From the NCBI RefSeq assembly GCF_003008555.2, contig NZ_CP027665.1, positions 310,001 through 374,000 of the forward strand: a DNA stretch of 64,000 bases, written 5' to 3'. The position numbers and the translations under genes were made by a program. A model generated the notes under the pieces. It did not search any database. It saw nothing but the letters and a program-made list of their open reading frames with translations, and was not told the DNA's origin. The DNA is from Pukyongiella litopenaei (GTDB lineage Bacteria; Pseudomonadota; Alphaproteobacteria; Rhodobacterales; Rhodobacteraceae). Of the stretch, positions 29,074-37,520 are shown piece after piece (the stretch's first letter is position 1; each line of letters starts with the position of its first letter).

Positions 29074-29967
29074 ATGCGCAGCGAGATGATCGAACTGGAC
29101 GGCCGGCCCTTTCATATCCGGCGCTGGGGCGCGCCCGACCTGCCGGTGCTGCTGATGCTGCACGGCTTTCCCGAATATTCCGGCGCCTGGAGCGACCTGG
29201 CGCCGCTGCTCGCCGAACGCTTCCATTGCATCGCGCCCGATCAGCGCGGCTATGGCCAGAGCTGGGCGCCGGAGGGCGTGGGCAACTATGTCACCTCGGC
29301 GCTGGTCGGGGACATGGTGGCGCTGATTGCGCAGATGGGCGGCGGCCCGATCACGGTGCTGGGCCATGACTGGGGGGCATCGGTCGCCTACGGGCTGGCC
29401 ATGTTCCGTCCCGACCTGGTCGAGCGGCTGATCATCGCCAACGGCGTGCACCCGGTGCCGTTCCAGCGCGCGGTGGCCGCCGGCGGCGCACAGACCGCAG
29501 CCTCGCAATATATCCACGCCCTGCGCGAACCTGGGTCCGAGGACAAACTGGCCGCAAATGATTTCGAGAAGATGTGGAAGATGTTCTCGGCCAGCATGGA
29601 CATGGGATGGCTCGGCGATGACAGGCAGGTCGAATACAAGACCGAATGGGCGCGGCCGGGGCGCCTGCGGGCGATGATCGACTGGTATCGCGCGTCACCG
29701 CTGGTGGTCGCCACCCCCGGAGAACCCGCCACCGGGCTGCCCGATCTGCCGGTCGACCGGCTGATCGTGCATTGCCCGCACCTGCTGATCTGGGGCGATG
29801 CGGACACCGCGCTGCTGCCGGTGTCGACCAAGGGGCTGGAGGAATTTGCCGCCGATCTCACCCGCGTCACCCTGCCCGGGCTGGATCACTGGCTGTGCCA
29901 CCGGGATCCGCGGGCGGTCGCGGACGCGATCCTCGGCTGGATCGACGCGGCGGAGGATGACCAATGA
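29074..29967 (+). CDS. Alpha/beta hydrolase, epoxide hydrolase/haloalkane dehalogenase-like
   Basis: 297 residues. The oxyanion segment HGFPEYSGAW (30-39) and nucleophile elbow GHDWGAS, with Asp99 as nucleophile, place it among the aspartate-nucleophile hydrolases that act on epoxides or haloalkyl acids. The general base is the histidine in the LDHWLCH segment near 270. The ATG follows GAGAGGCACC. It overlaps the GST gene downstream by 4 nt (ATGA), which suggests a joint detoxification role. Confidence 0.85.
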   Translation: MRSEMIELDGRPFHIRRWGAPDLPVLLMLHGFPEYSGAWSDLAPLLAERFHCIAPDQRGYGQSWAPEGVGNYVTSALVGDMVALIAQMGGGPITVLGHDWGASVAYGLAMFRPDLVERLIIANGVHPVPFQRAVAAGGAQTAASQYIHALREPGSEDKLAANDFEKMWKMFSASMDMGWLGDDRQVEYKTEWARPGRLRAMIDWYRASPLVVATPGEPATGLPDLPVDRLIVHCPHLLIWGDADTALLPVSTKGLEEFAADLTRVTLPGLDHWLCHRDPRAVADAILGWIDAAEDDQ

Positions 29968-30575
29968 TCCGGGTTCACCATCTCAACCGGTCGCGGTCGC
30001 TGCGCATCCTCTGGCTGCTGGAAGAACTCGACCTGCCCTACGAGGTCATGCGCTATGAACGCGACGCGGAAACCGGGCTCGCCCCGCCCGACCTGTGCGC
30101 GCTGCACCCGCTGGGGAAATCGCCGCTGATCGAGATGAGCGGCAAGCTGATCGCGGAATCCGGCGCCATCGTCGAGGCGGTCTGCGCCCGCCACGGGGCG
30201 CAGCTGGTCCCCGACCCCGGCACGGATGCCTATCTCCAGCATCTCGAACTGATGCATTACGCCGAAGGGTCAGCAATGACGCCGATCCTGCTGAACCTCT
30301 ATGTCAGCCGGCTGGGCGAGGCGGGCGAACCGCTGCAACCGCGCATCCAGGCGGAACTGGCCAATCACTTCGGCTATATGGAAACGGTGCTGCGGCCATC
30401 CGGACATTTCGTTCTGGATGACCTGTCGGCCGCCGATATCATGCTCAGCTTTCCCGCCGAGATCGCGATGCGCATGGGACGCGCCGAGGCGTTCCCGAAA
30501 CTCGCCGGTTTCGTGGAGTGGGTGCGCGCCCGCCCCGCCTATCAGCGCGCCCTGACCCGTGGCGGCGGCGACTAG
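29964..30575 (+). CDS. Glutathione S-transferase family protein
   Basis: 203 residues. N-terminal thioredoxin-like domain (VHHLNRSRSLRILWLLEELD, H-P-L-G-K-S-P-L-I near 45, E-S-G-A-I near 60 for glutathione binding) and an all-helical C-terminal domain. The R-S-L-R-I-L-W motif is usual for one GST subgroup of Proteobacteria. Coupled to the upstream hydrolase; the pair could open and conjugate epoxides or halogenated compounds, which is inference. Confidence 0.88.
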   Translation: MIRVHHLNRSRSLRILWLLEELDLPYEVMRYERDAETGLAPPDLCALHPLGKSPLIEMSGKLIAESGAIVEAVCARHGAQLVPDPGTDAYLQHLELMHYAEGSAMTPILLNLYVSRLGEAGEPLQPRIQAELANHFGYMETVLRPSGHFVLDDLSAADIMLSFPAEIAMRMGRAEAFPKLAGFVEWVRARPAYQRALTRGGGD

Positions 30576-30741
30576 GCGCAGATCCGGTCACGGGGGGGTG
30601 ACATTGCGGGGGCGGCCCCGGCGCGATCGTGGGCCCACCGACCGTCCGGGACGCATCCCGCGCCTGTGACCGGGCCGGAGCTTTCCCCGGCGGGCCGCAT
30701 CTGCCATAATCGGGCAAAGCACAAGAACAAGAGCAGATGCC

Positions 30742-32697
30742 ATGAACGATCTCCTGACAGAGACCGCCCCGACCGATTACGATGCCTCGTCGATCGAGGT
30801 GCTCGAAGGACTGGAACCGGTCCGCAAACGCCCCGGCATGTATATCGGCGGCACCGATGAACGCGCGCTGCACCATATGGTGGCCGAGATCCTCGACAAC
30901 TCGATGGACGAGGCGGTCGCCGGTCACGCCAACCGGATCGAGGTGGAACTGCATGACGACCATTCGCTGACCGTGCGCGACAACGGGCGCGGCATCCCGA
31001 TCGACCCGCACCCCAAGTTCCCGGGCAAATCCGCGCTCGAGGTGATCCTGTGCACCCTGCATGCGGGCGGCAAGTTCTCGGGCAAGGCCTATGAGACCTC
31101 GGGCGGTCTGCATGGCGTCGGCGCGAGCGTCGTCAACGCACTGTCGGATTCGATGGTGGTGCAGGTCGCCCGCGACCGGCAGCTCTATGAGCAGCGGTTT
31201 TCGCGTGGCCTGCCGCTGGGACCGGTGGAACAGATCGGCGCCGCCCCCAACCGGCGCGGCACCACCGTGACCTTTCACGCCGATGCCGAGATATTCGGCC
31301 ACCACCGGTTCAAACCCGCCCGCCTGTTCAAGTCGATCCGGTCCAAGGCCTACCTGTTCTCGGGCGTCGAGATCCGCTGGAAATCGGCCATCGACGACGG
31401 GGAAACCCCGCGTGAGGCCACGTTCCACTTTCCCGGCGGGCTGTCGGATTACCTGAACGAAACGATGAACGGCGCCACCACCTATGCCGATGCCCCGTTT
31501 GCCGGAACCGTCGATTTCCGCGAGAAATTCGGCGCCTCGGGCAAGGTGGAATGGGCGATCAACTGGACGCCGTCGCGCGACGGATTCATCCAGTCCTATT
31601 GCAACACCGTGCCCACCCCCGAAGGCGGCACCCATGTCGCCGGGTTCTGGTCCGCGATCCTCAAGGGCATCCGCGCCTATGGCGAGCTGGTGAACAACCG
31701 CAAGGCCGCCCAGATCACCCGCGACGACCTGCTCACGGGCGGCTGCGCGCTGGTATCCTGCTTTATCCGCGAGCCGGAATTCGTCGGCCAGACCAAGGAC
31801 CGGCTGGCCACCACCGAAGCACAGCGGCTGGTGGAGAACTCGGTGCGCGACCATTTCGACAACTGGCTGGCGGCCGACACGAAATCGGCGGGCGCCATTC
31901 TCGATTTCCTAGTGCTGCGGGCCGAGGAACGGCTGCGCCGCCGGCAGGAAAAGGAAACCGCCCGCAAATCGGCGACCAAGAAACTGCGCCTGCCGGGCAA
32001 GCTGGTGGATTGCTCGTCGAACGCGCGCGAAGGCACCGAACTGTTCATCGTCGAAGGCGACAGCGCCGGAGGGTCGGCCAAGATGGCCCGCGACCGCAAG
32101 ACCCAGGCGCTGCTGCCCCTGCGCGGCAAGATCCTGAACGTGCTGGGCGCGGCCAGTTCGAAACTGGGATCGAACGCCGAGATCTCGGACCTGTCCCAGG
32201 CGCTCGGCGTCGGGCTGGGCACGCGGTTCAACCTCGACGACCTGCGCTATGACAAGGTCATCATCATGACCGACGCCGACGTGGACGGGGCGCATATCGC
32301 ATCGCTGCTGATGACGTTCTTCTTTACCCAGATGCGCCCGATGATCGACGCGGGCCATCTCTACCTGGCCTGCCCGCCGCTGTTTCGCCTGACCCAGGGC
32401 GCCCGCCGCGTCTATGCGCTGGACGAGGCCGAACGCGACATGTGGATGGACAAGGGACTGGGCGGCAAGGGCAAGATCGACGTGTCCCGGTTCAAGGGCC
32501 TGGGCGAGATGGACGCCAAGGACCTGAAGGAAACCACCATGGACCCGGCCAGCCGCAAACTGATCCGGGTGACCATCGACGAGGACGAACCCGGCGAAAC
32601 CGGAGACCTGGTCGAACGCCTGATGGGCAAGAAACCCGAATTGCGGTTCCAGTACATCCAGGAAAACGCGCGCTTCGTGGAAGAATTGGATGTTTGA
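30742..32697 (+). CDS. parE: DNA topoisomerase IV subunit B
   Basis: 651 residues. The GHKL ATPase domain shows E-I-L-D-N-S-M-D-E-A near residue 48-57 and DNGRGIPIDPHPK near 79; the transducer domain follows; the TOPRIM metal site is ELFIVEGDSAGGSAKMARDR and DADVDGAHI. R-L-P-G-K-L-V-D-C-S and the short C-terminus identify ParE rather than GyrB. It decatenates chromosomes with ParC. It marks the left border of the accessory region. Confidence 0.95.
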   Translation: MNDLLTETAPTDYDASSIEVLEGLEPVRKRPGMYIGGTDERALHHMVAEILDNSMDEAVAGHANRIEVELHDDHSLTVRDNGRGIPIDPHPKFPGKSALEVILCTLHAGGKFSGKAYETSGGLHGVGASVVNALSDSMVVQVARDRQLYEQRFSRGLPLGPVEQIGAAPNRRGTTVTFHADAEIFGHHRFKPARLFKSIRSKAYLFSGVEIRWKSAIDDGETPREATFHFPGGLSDYLNETMNGATTYADAPFAGTVDFREKFGASGKVEWAINWTPSRDGFIQSYCNTVPTPEGGTHVAGFWSAILKGIRAYGELVNNRKAAQITRDDLLTGGCALVSCFIREPEFVGQTKDRLATTEAQRLVENSVRDHFDNWLAADTKSAGAILDFLVLRAEERLRRRQEKETARKSATKKLRLPGKLVDCSSNAREGTELFIVEGDSAGGSAKMARDRKTQALLPLRGKILNVLGAASSKLGSNAEISDLSQALGVGLGTRFNLDDLRYDKVIIMTDADVDGAHIASLLMTFFFTQMRPMIDAGHLYLACPPLFRLTQGARRVYALDEAERDMWMDKGLGGKGKIDVSRFKGLGEMDAKDLKETTMDPASRKLIRVTIDEDEPGETGDLVERLMGKKPELRFQYIQENARFVEELDV

Positions 32698-33054
32698 TGT
32701 CCACCCCCCGGGCGAGCGAGGGCCAACCCGACCTGAGCTGCCATTTTTTGGTCGGACACTGACATAGGCCACGATCCGTACCTGCAAATCTTCGGCGTAG
32801 GGGGGGATCGAGGAGGTCGAAATCAACCAAAATGTGCCCGGGTTCCAGACGCATGTGACGTCTGCAAAACTGAAGGGCGAACAGGTGGTGGCCGAACATT
32901 CGGGCCGGATCACGGTGCATCTGACGATGATCCTCAGTTGGAAACCGGACCTGTGGGAACGGCCATCGGCGTATCTGAGTGCCACGGCAAGAAAGCCCCT
33001 TGAGCTTCACGGTGGGCACATGTCGCTGACGAACGCCCTGACCTGCTCCCCTGA
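32698..33054. other. Gene-free stretch after parE
   Basis: No convincing gene is visible. Overlapping open frames on both strands here lack family likeness and the codon pattern seen in neighbours. The stretch ends where the IS3-family fragment begins, at TGAGAGTCCGCTGTCAAAAGTTAGC (about 33053-33077), which looks like an insertion-sequence end. It may be left-over accessory DNA. Confidence 0.4.
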
Positions 33055-33064
33055 GAGTCCGCTG

Positions 33065-33550
33065 TCAAAAGTTAGCTCTGTTCAGGGTTTGGTCCTCTTC
33101 TGACCGTTGGTGATACTCCCGCGGTGTGAGCACGTCGAGGCTCGAATGCGGGCGTTGGTGGTTGTAGTCGTCGCGCCATGCCGCAATCAAATGGCGGGCA
33201 TGGCGCAGAGTTGGGAATTGGTGCTCGTTGTGGCATTCGTCCCGCAGGCTGCCATTGAAGCTTTCGACCAAGCCGTTCTGCATCGGCTTGCCCGGCGCGA
33301 TGTAATGCCATTCAACCTGGTGTTCCTCCTGCCATTTCAGCATTGCGTTCGATGTCAGCTCGGTGCCGTTGTCGCTGACCGCAAGGCAGGGAGCGCCACG
33401 CATCTCGGCAATCCGGTCCAGTTCACGGGCAACGCGATGGCCGGACAGCGATGTATCGACCACGGTGGCCAGGCATTCCCGGCTGAAGACGTCGATGACG
33501 CACAGGATGCGGAACCTGCGGCCGTCAGACAAGGAATCTGATACGTAAGA
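33065..33550 (-). pseudogene. IS3-family transposase OrfB, C-terminal fragment
   Basis: About 160 codons of an rve/DDE integrase: [33 protein letters not shown] (second acidic residue), [20 protein letters not shown] (glutamate) and [17 protein letters not shown]. The N-terminal part including the first catalytic aspartate is missing because the sequence runs into the IS481 end near 33545. The terminal codons continue to the probable IS end near 33053. Not functional. Confidence 0.85.
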
Positions 33551-33575
33551 CTTCAGACTTGATCTGACGGACGCC

Positions 33576-34494
33576 TCAGCGAACGGTGCAGAGAATGGGT
33601 TGCTGTCTGTCCGATGGCTCGGAAGCCCTGATCGTCTTTTCCACCGCGATGTGTAGCGTTTCACGGAAGGTCTGCTTAGGTGTTTTGCCATAGCAGTATC
33701 TTCCTGATTGCGGCCGCTGCTCGTTGTATTTGTCCAGCCAGATAGAGCTGATAGGCATGGTTCTCGACCTTGCCGAAATGCTCGGTGCCCCGATCTGTCA
33801 GGATGCGCAGCAGGCCAATGTTGTGCTCGGCAAAGAACGGGATCACCCGGTCGTTGAGCAGATCGGCAGCCGTGATCGCCGTCTTCTCGGTGTTGAGTTT
33901 GCAGATCGCCACGCGGGCAAAGATATCAACGAAGGTCTGCTGGTAAATGCGCCCAACGCCCTTCATCGTGCCAACATAATAGGTGTCCTGAGAGCCGAGA
34001 TAGCCGGGATGGTGGCTTTCGATCTCACCATGGGCCTCTTTTCTGGCCTTGGCTTTTTCCAGCGCCGCCATCTGGTCTTCGGTCAGCAGGATGCCGTCTT
34101 GGGCAGCGCGGGCTTCCAGCGCCTTCAACCGCTTCTTCAAGGTTTCCAGGTCGTTGCGCAACCAGATCGACCGCACGCCGGACGAGGACACCATGATACC
34201 CTTCTGCTGAAGCGCCCACGAGGCCCGTTTCTGGCCCAAGACCGGGTTTTCGATGGCCAGTTCAATGACCGCTTCTTCGACATGCTCCGGCACCCGGTTC
34301 TTCAGGATCGGCTTGCGGCGGCTGAGATCCATCAGGGCCTGTTCACCTCCCTGTTCATACAATTCCCTGAACCGGCAGAAGCTGTCCCGCGAATAGCCCA
34401 TCATTTTGCAGGCCTGCGAAACGCTGCCGAGCTGCTTGGCCAATTCCAATAGCCCCAGCTTCGGCTTGATGATCTTTTCCTGAATGCCTGTCAT
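33576..34494 (-). pseudogene. IS481-family transposase, internal deletion and frameshift
   Basis: The N-terminal two thirds is intact from MTGIQEKIIKPKLGLLELAK through an HTH (S-Q-A-C-K-M-M-G-Y-S-R-D-S-F) to [10 protein letters not shown] (second catalytic aspartate). After N-H-A-Y-Q-L-Y-L-A the frame breaks near 33735; the next frame encodes the usual C-terminus, [20 protein letters not shown] stretch of about 80 codons that should hold the catalytic glutamate is absent. The gene is therefore inactive. Confidence 0.85.
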
Positions 34495-34534
34495 TGATCG
34501 ACACTCCTTAATCGCGCTCTAAAAGAGCAGAAAT

Positions 34535-34547
34535 GTCAGATCAAGTC
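34535..34547. repeat. IS481 terminal inverted repeat core (right)
   Basis: GTCAGATCAAGTC; exact reverse complement of 33556-33568. The partner lies just inside the left end of the same element. Confidence 0.75.
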
Positions 34548-34594
34548 GTGTGCTCAACACGTCAGCCGCAGCAGCTTGCACTGTCGCCGCACGC

Positions 34595-34921
34595 TCAGCG
34601 CATGTGCGGCGCTCGCCATTTCTTGCCTCGCGTCCCGAGCAACTGATACGAGGTACTGGCCAAAAAATCCCGTTCCACGACCAGATGCCCGATCTTCGAA
34701 TGCAACTTCTCGATCTCGGCTTCTGACTGACGGGCATCATCCGGCTTCCCGAGTTCAAAGCCAGACGCCATGTCCTAGATGGCGGTCCGTTTCCTGTTGC
34801 CGATCATGTTCGGGTGAACACTGTACTTCCTCGACAACTCCGCCAGCGTCAGCTCTTCACGAATCCCCTCAAGCGCAACCTTGGCTTTGAATTCGGCTGA
34901 ATACCGGTTTCTTTTCGTCAT
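34595..34921 (-). pseudogene. IS3-family transposase OrfA relic
   Basis: Reading from ATG 34921: TKRNRYSAEFKAKVALEGI, then LAELSRKYSVHPNMIGNRKR, an IS3-family OrfA HTH, then a TAG stop at codon 50, then DMASGFELGKPDDARQSE and a leucine-zipper-like KLHSKIGHLVVERDFLA. A T-run (GATTTTTTGG) near ERDFLA may be the old programmed frameshift site. The following OrfB is missing where the IS481 element starts. This relic belongs to a different IS3 subgroup from the fragment at 35158. Confidence 0.75.
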
Positions 34922-35157
34922 TTCGGGTCGTCCGTCTTGTCAGTCGATCCACCTTAAGTACTGGTCCGATTTTTCGCAATCACCTCTGAAAACGACCTGC
35001 ATGGGCAAATGATCCGCAAGATCCGGATCGGGAATACCAGGGGCGTCCAACGAGCTATGAGTTCGCAATTTTGATCTGGACCCAATCCGTTCATTGACCT
35101 GCCACGGGATTTTTTCTCCACCGTTGATTAGAGTCCGGCCCAATGAAGGGACGGACA

Positions 35158-35224
35158 ATGAAGCGAACAAGATTTACGGACGAACAGATCATCGGCATTC
35201 TGACCGAGCACGAGGCGGGCGCGA
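35158..35224 (+). pseudogene. IS3-family (IS407-type) OrfA N-terminal stub
   Basis: Twenty-two codons, MKRTRFTDEQIIGILTEHEA and GA, match the start of IS407-group OrfA. The gene is cut at 35224 exactly by the left terminal repeat of the intact IS3 element. Its continuation is not found at 36548, so the second half was lost. Confidence 0.75.
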
Positions 35225-35248
35225 TGAACCGCCCCGGGTTTCCGAGAG
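35225..35248. repeat. Left terminal inverted repeat of the IS3 element
   Basis: Twenty-four bases, perfectly complementary to 36524-36547. Core bases CCCCGGGTTTCCGAGAG. Confidence 0.9.
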
Positions 35249-35274
35249 AGTAGAACTCTCAGAGGATGATCCTT

Positions 35275-35610
35275 ATGGAATCGAAGAAGAAGCGCACGCC
35301 GGCATATACGGCCGAGTTCCGCGAGCGCGGCGTCCGGCTATTCCGCGAACGGCGGCCCGATTACACCAGTGACAACGCGGCGTATCGGGCGATCGCCCCG
35401 AAGCTTGGCTGCTCGCACGACACACTGCGCGCCTGGTGCATCCAGGCGGCACGCGATGCAGGCGAGCGCGACGGGCTGACCAGCGAGCAGAAGGCCCGCC
35501 TCAAGGCGCTGGAGCGCGAGGTGAAGGAACTGCGCACGGCCAACGAGATCCTGAAGAAGGCGTCGGCTTATTTTGCCCAGGCGGAGCTCGACCGCCTGTT
35601 CCGCAAATGA
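35275..35610 (+). CDS. IS3-family transposase OrfA
   Basis: 111 residues. HTH domain about 30-60 (DNAAYRAIAPKLGCSHDTLRAW) and a leucine-zipper-like helix near the end (ARLKALEREVKELRTANEIL). ATG 35275 has AGAGGATG eight bases upstream; ATG 35266 is in the same frame. OrfB is read from a different frame, probably by ribosomal frameshifting or from the ATGA overlap at 35607. Confidence 0.9.
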   Translation: MESKKKRTPAYTAEFRERGVRLFRERRPDYTSDNAAYRAIAPKLGCSHDTLRAWCIQAARDAGERDGLTSEQKARLKALEREVKELRTANEILKKASAYFAQAELDRLFRK

Positions 35611-36506
35611 TCGCCTTCATCGAGAAGCATCGCGGGGTCTTTGGGGTCGAGCCGATCTGCCGTGTCCTGCAGATTGCCCCAGCAACCTTCCATCGCCATG
35701 CCGCCATCGCGCGCAATCCCCAGCTTGCCTCGGACCGCACCAGGCAGGATGCTGTGGATATTGAGAAAATCAAGGCAGTCCACGGCAAGAGCCGGGGCCG
35801 TTATGGTGCCCGCAAGATCTGGCACCAGCTTCGGCGCGATGAGCACGACATCGCGCGTTGCACCGTGGAAAGGCTCATGCATCTTCATGGATTGCAAGGG
35901 GTTGTGCGGGGCCAGAAGAAGACAACCATCCCCGATCCAGCGCAGCCTTGCCCTGATGACAAGGTCAACCGGCAGTTCGTGGCTGCCATGCCCGATCAGC
36001 TCTGGGTGTCGGACTTCACCTATGTGTCGACATGGGCGGGGATGGTCTATGTGGCCTTCATCATCGATGTCTTCGCCCGCAAGATCGTGGGCTGGCGCGT
36101 CTCGACCTCGATGACGACAGGCTTCGTGCTGGATGCCCTGAACCAGGCCATCTGCCAGCGATGCCCAACAGGCGGCGGGTTGATCCATCACTCCGATCGC
36201 GGCAGCCAGTATCTGTCCATCCGCTACACCGAGCGCCTGGCCGATGCCGGTATCGACACTTCGGTGGGCAGCGTGGGCGACAGCTATGACAACGCGCTGG
36301 CCGAGAGCGTCATCGGCCTGTTCAAGACCGAGGTGATCAACTTCCTCGGCCCCTGGAAATCCATGGCCCAGGTCGAATGGGAGACCCTGCAATGGGTCAG
36401 CCGGTATAACAACGAGCGGCTACACAGCGCCATCGGGCACCGGCCGCCACAGGAAGTGGAGGATACATTCTACGAACAGATGAACACCCTTGAAAAAGCC
36501 GCGTAG
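35607..36506 (+). CDS. IS3-family transposase OrfB (DDE integrase)
   Basis: 299 residues. HTH_21 (GRYGARKIWHQLRRDEH) followed by an rve domain: first aspartate in WVSDFTYVSTWAG, second in IHHSDRGSQY, glutamate in SYDNALAESVIGLFKTE. The start overlaps the OrfA stop (ATGA). All catalytic residues are present, so the enzyme could be active. Confidence 0.92.
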   Translation: MIAFIEKHRGVFGVEPICRVLQIAPATFHRHAAIARNPQLASDRTRQDAVDIEKIKAVHGKSRGRYGARKIWHQLRRDEHDIARCTVERLMHLHGLQGVVRGQKKTTIPDPAQPCPDDKVNRQFVAAMPDQLWVSDFTYVSTWAGMVYVAFIIDVFARKIVGWRVSTSMTTGFVLDALNQAICQRCPTGGGLIHHSDRGSQYLSIRYTERLADAGIDTSVGSVGDSYDNALAESVIGLFKTEVINFLGPWKSMAQVEWETLQWVSRYNNERLHSAIGHRPPQEVEDTFYEQMNTLEKAA

Positions 36507-36523
36507 GTCTTGAACAAAAAAGC

Positions 36524-36547
36524 CTCTCGGAAACCCGGGGCGGTTCA
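36524..36547. repeat. Right terminal inverted repeat of the IS3 element
   Basis: Reverse complement of 35225-35248 over 24 bases. Confidence 0.9.
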
Positions 36548-36643
36548 GTGCAGCAAATTCGGGCGCGTTGGCTCCACCTGAAAAACACCCCTTCAAAACG
36601 CGCTCCACCTGCTTCTGCGGTCGGGGCAGCAAGAGCCGCTTGA
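36548..36643 (+). pseudogene. C-terminal tail of a truncated gene behind the IS
   Basis: The frame starting right at the IS end is open for 31 codons (QQIRARWLHLKNTPSKRAPP, then an alanine-rich tail) and stops at TGA 36641. A hairpin followed by TTTTT follows at 36691-36721. It looks like the 3' end of a gene, plausibly phage, whose front was removed with the IS insertion. Identity unknown. Confidence 0.4.
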
Positions 36644-36690
36644 TACATTGTCGGTGACGGATCGGTGGTCTCGTCATGTCCAATCAGAGA

Positions 36691-36721
36691 ACGGACATGG
36701 GCCTCCGCCTGTGTCCGTTTT
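36691..36721 (+). terminator. Possible Rho-independent terminator
   Basis: ACGGACA...TGTCCGT, seven-base arms with an additional weak inner stem, followed by TTTTT. It separates the truncated tail at 36548 from the capsid-module genes. Confidence 0.55.
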
Positions 36722-36747
36722 TGGTTGTGACATGAAAGGACACCGCA

Positions 36748-37254
36748 ATGGCCGACGATACATCCGCCGCCCTCAAAGCTCTCATTCAGCAGGTTTCGTC
36801 GCTGACCGAAACCGTGGGTGCGCAGCAGAAGAAACTCGACGGGCTGCACGACTTCAATGCCCGCGTCTTGGACGAAAAGAAAGACCTGCAACGCCGTCTC
36901 GAACAGCAGACCGAGACCGACAAGCAACTGGCCGACATGGGCTATGAGCGTGCGTCTGACGGCAACTATTACCCCAAAGGGACAAAGCCCGCCCACACGC
37001 TGTCAAGGGCCGAGGCACGCGACCCTGCGAAGTATCGTGCGGCGAAGGAAGCGGCGGCGAAGATCGGTGCGACGTTGGAAATCCTCGATCCCGACAAACC
37101 CGAAGACACCCACCGTCGCGGGCGCGGCAATGTCGCGACGACAGCCACCACGGTCATCAAGGACGAAAATCAGCGGGTCCCGGAACTGGACAAGGCGATT
37201 CAGTACCTGTTGCACGAAGAACAGAAGCGCCGCCAGCCGTGCGGAAGAGCCTGA
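36748..37254 (+). CDS. Phage-associated hypothetical protein, coiled coil
   Basis: 168 residues. The first 70 are a heptad-rich helix (A-L-K-A-L-I-Q-Q-V-S-S-L-T-E-T-V, then R-V-L-D-E-K-K-D-L-Q-R-R-L-E-Q-Q), followed by a short Y-E-R-A-S-D-G-N-Y-Y-P-K-G segment and a charged tail. Upstream AAAGGACACCGCA is a good ribosome site. Its stop overlaps the next start (TGATG). Its position just ahead of a capsid gene suggests a scaffold or head accessory role, without sequence support. Confidence 0.65.
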   Translation: MADDTSAALKALIQQVSSLTETVGAQQKKLDGLHDFNARVLDEKKDLQRRLEQQTETDKQLADMGYERASDGNYYPKGTKPAHTLSRAEARDPAKYRAAKEAAAKIGATLEILDPDKPEDTHRRGRGNVATTATTVIKDENQRVPELDKAIQYLLHEEQKRRQPCGRA

Positions 37255-37520
37255 TGGCACGAGCCAACAAAACCACCCGGCGGCGGAACTTTCGCGCCGC
37301 GCGTCTGCGCAGAAAGCTGCGTTTGCGTCGGGCGGCAATTGACAGAACGTTGGGAGAACATGTATCCTATGTGCAGTGTGATTTGCCCGAACATTGTTCG
37401 GAGCACGCCGCCGAAACACCGGCTGGCCACCCTTCGCCCCACGCGCAGGAGAAAGCACAACCCCATCAAGCGGGGCGGCTTTCAGACGCGCGCCCCAAAT
37501 GCGAAGGATACAAGAAATGA
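37254..37520 (+). CDS. Small basic protein of the capsid module
   Basis: 88 residues, strongly basic at the start (RRRNFRAARLRRKLRLRRAA). It shares one or more bases with both neighbours: TGATG with the gene before and ATGA with the capsid gene after, which argues for a real, coupled gene. No family recognised. An RNA- or DNA-binding or scaffold function is only a guess. Confidence 0.5.
   Translation: MARANKTTRRRNFRAARLRRKLRLRRAAIDRTLGEHVSYVQCDLPEHCSEHAAETPAGHPSPHAQEKAQPHQAGRLSDARPKCEGYKK

Larger units (their letters stand above)
33545..34559 (-). mobile_element. IS481-family insertion sequence (defective)
   Basis: About 1 kb bounded by inverted repeats sharing the core GACTTGATCTGAC (33556-33568) and its complement (34535-34547). 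The right end extends to a TGT start at 34559; the left end is less conserved. It contains one transposase gene with an internal deletion. It is flanked by IS3-family fragments on both sides, so it probably inserted into or beside an older IS3 element. Confidence 0.75.
35225..36547 (+). mobile_element. IS3-family insertion sequence, apparently complete (1323 bp)
   Basis: Bounded by perfect 24-bp inverted repeats (35225-35248 and 36524-36547) that begin TGAACCGCCCC and carry TGAACC...GGTTCA ends. It encodes OrfA and OrfB in overlapping frames with all three DDE residues present. Direct 3-bp target duplications, expected for IS3, are not seen (GCGA on the left, GTGC on the right), so one flank has been rearranged since insertion. 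Confidence 0.9.

Noticed and set aside
32492-33019. Minus-strand frame of 175 codons across the parE end
   Set aside because: Half of it is antisense to parE and the remainder has no family likeness.
34940-35170. Minus-strand frame of 76 codons between IS relics
   Set aside because: No family likeness and no ribosome site; it overlaps the IS407-type stub.
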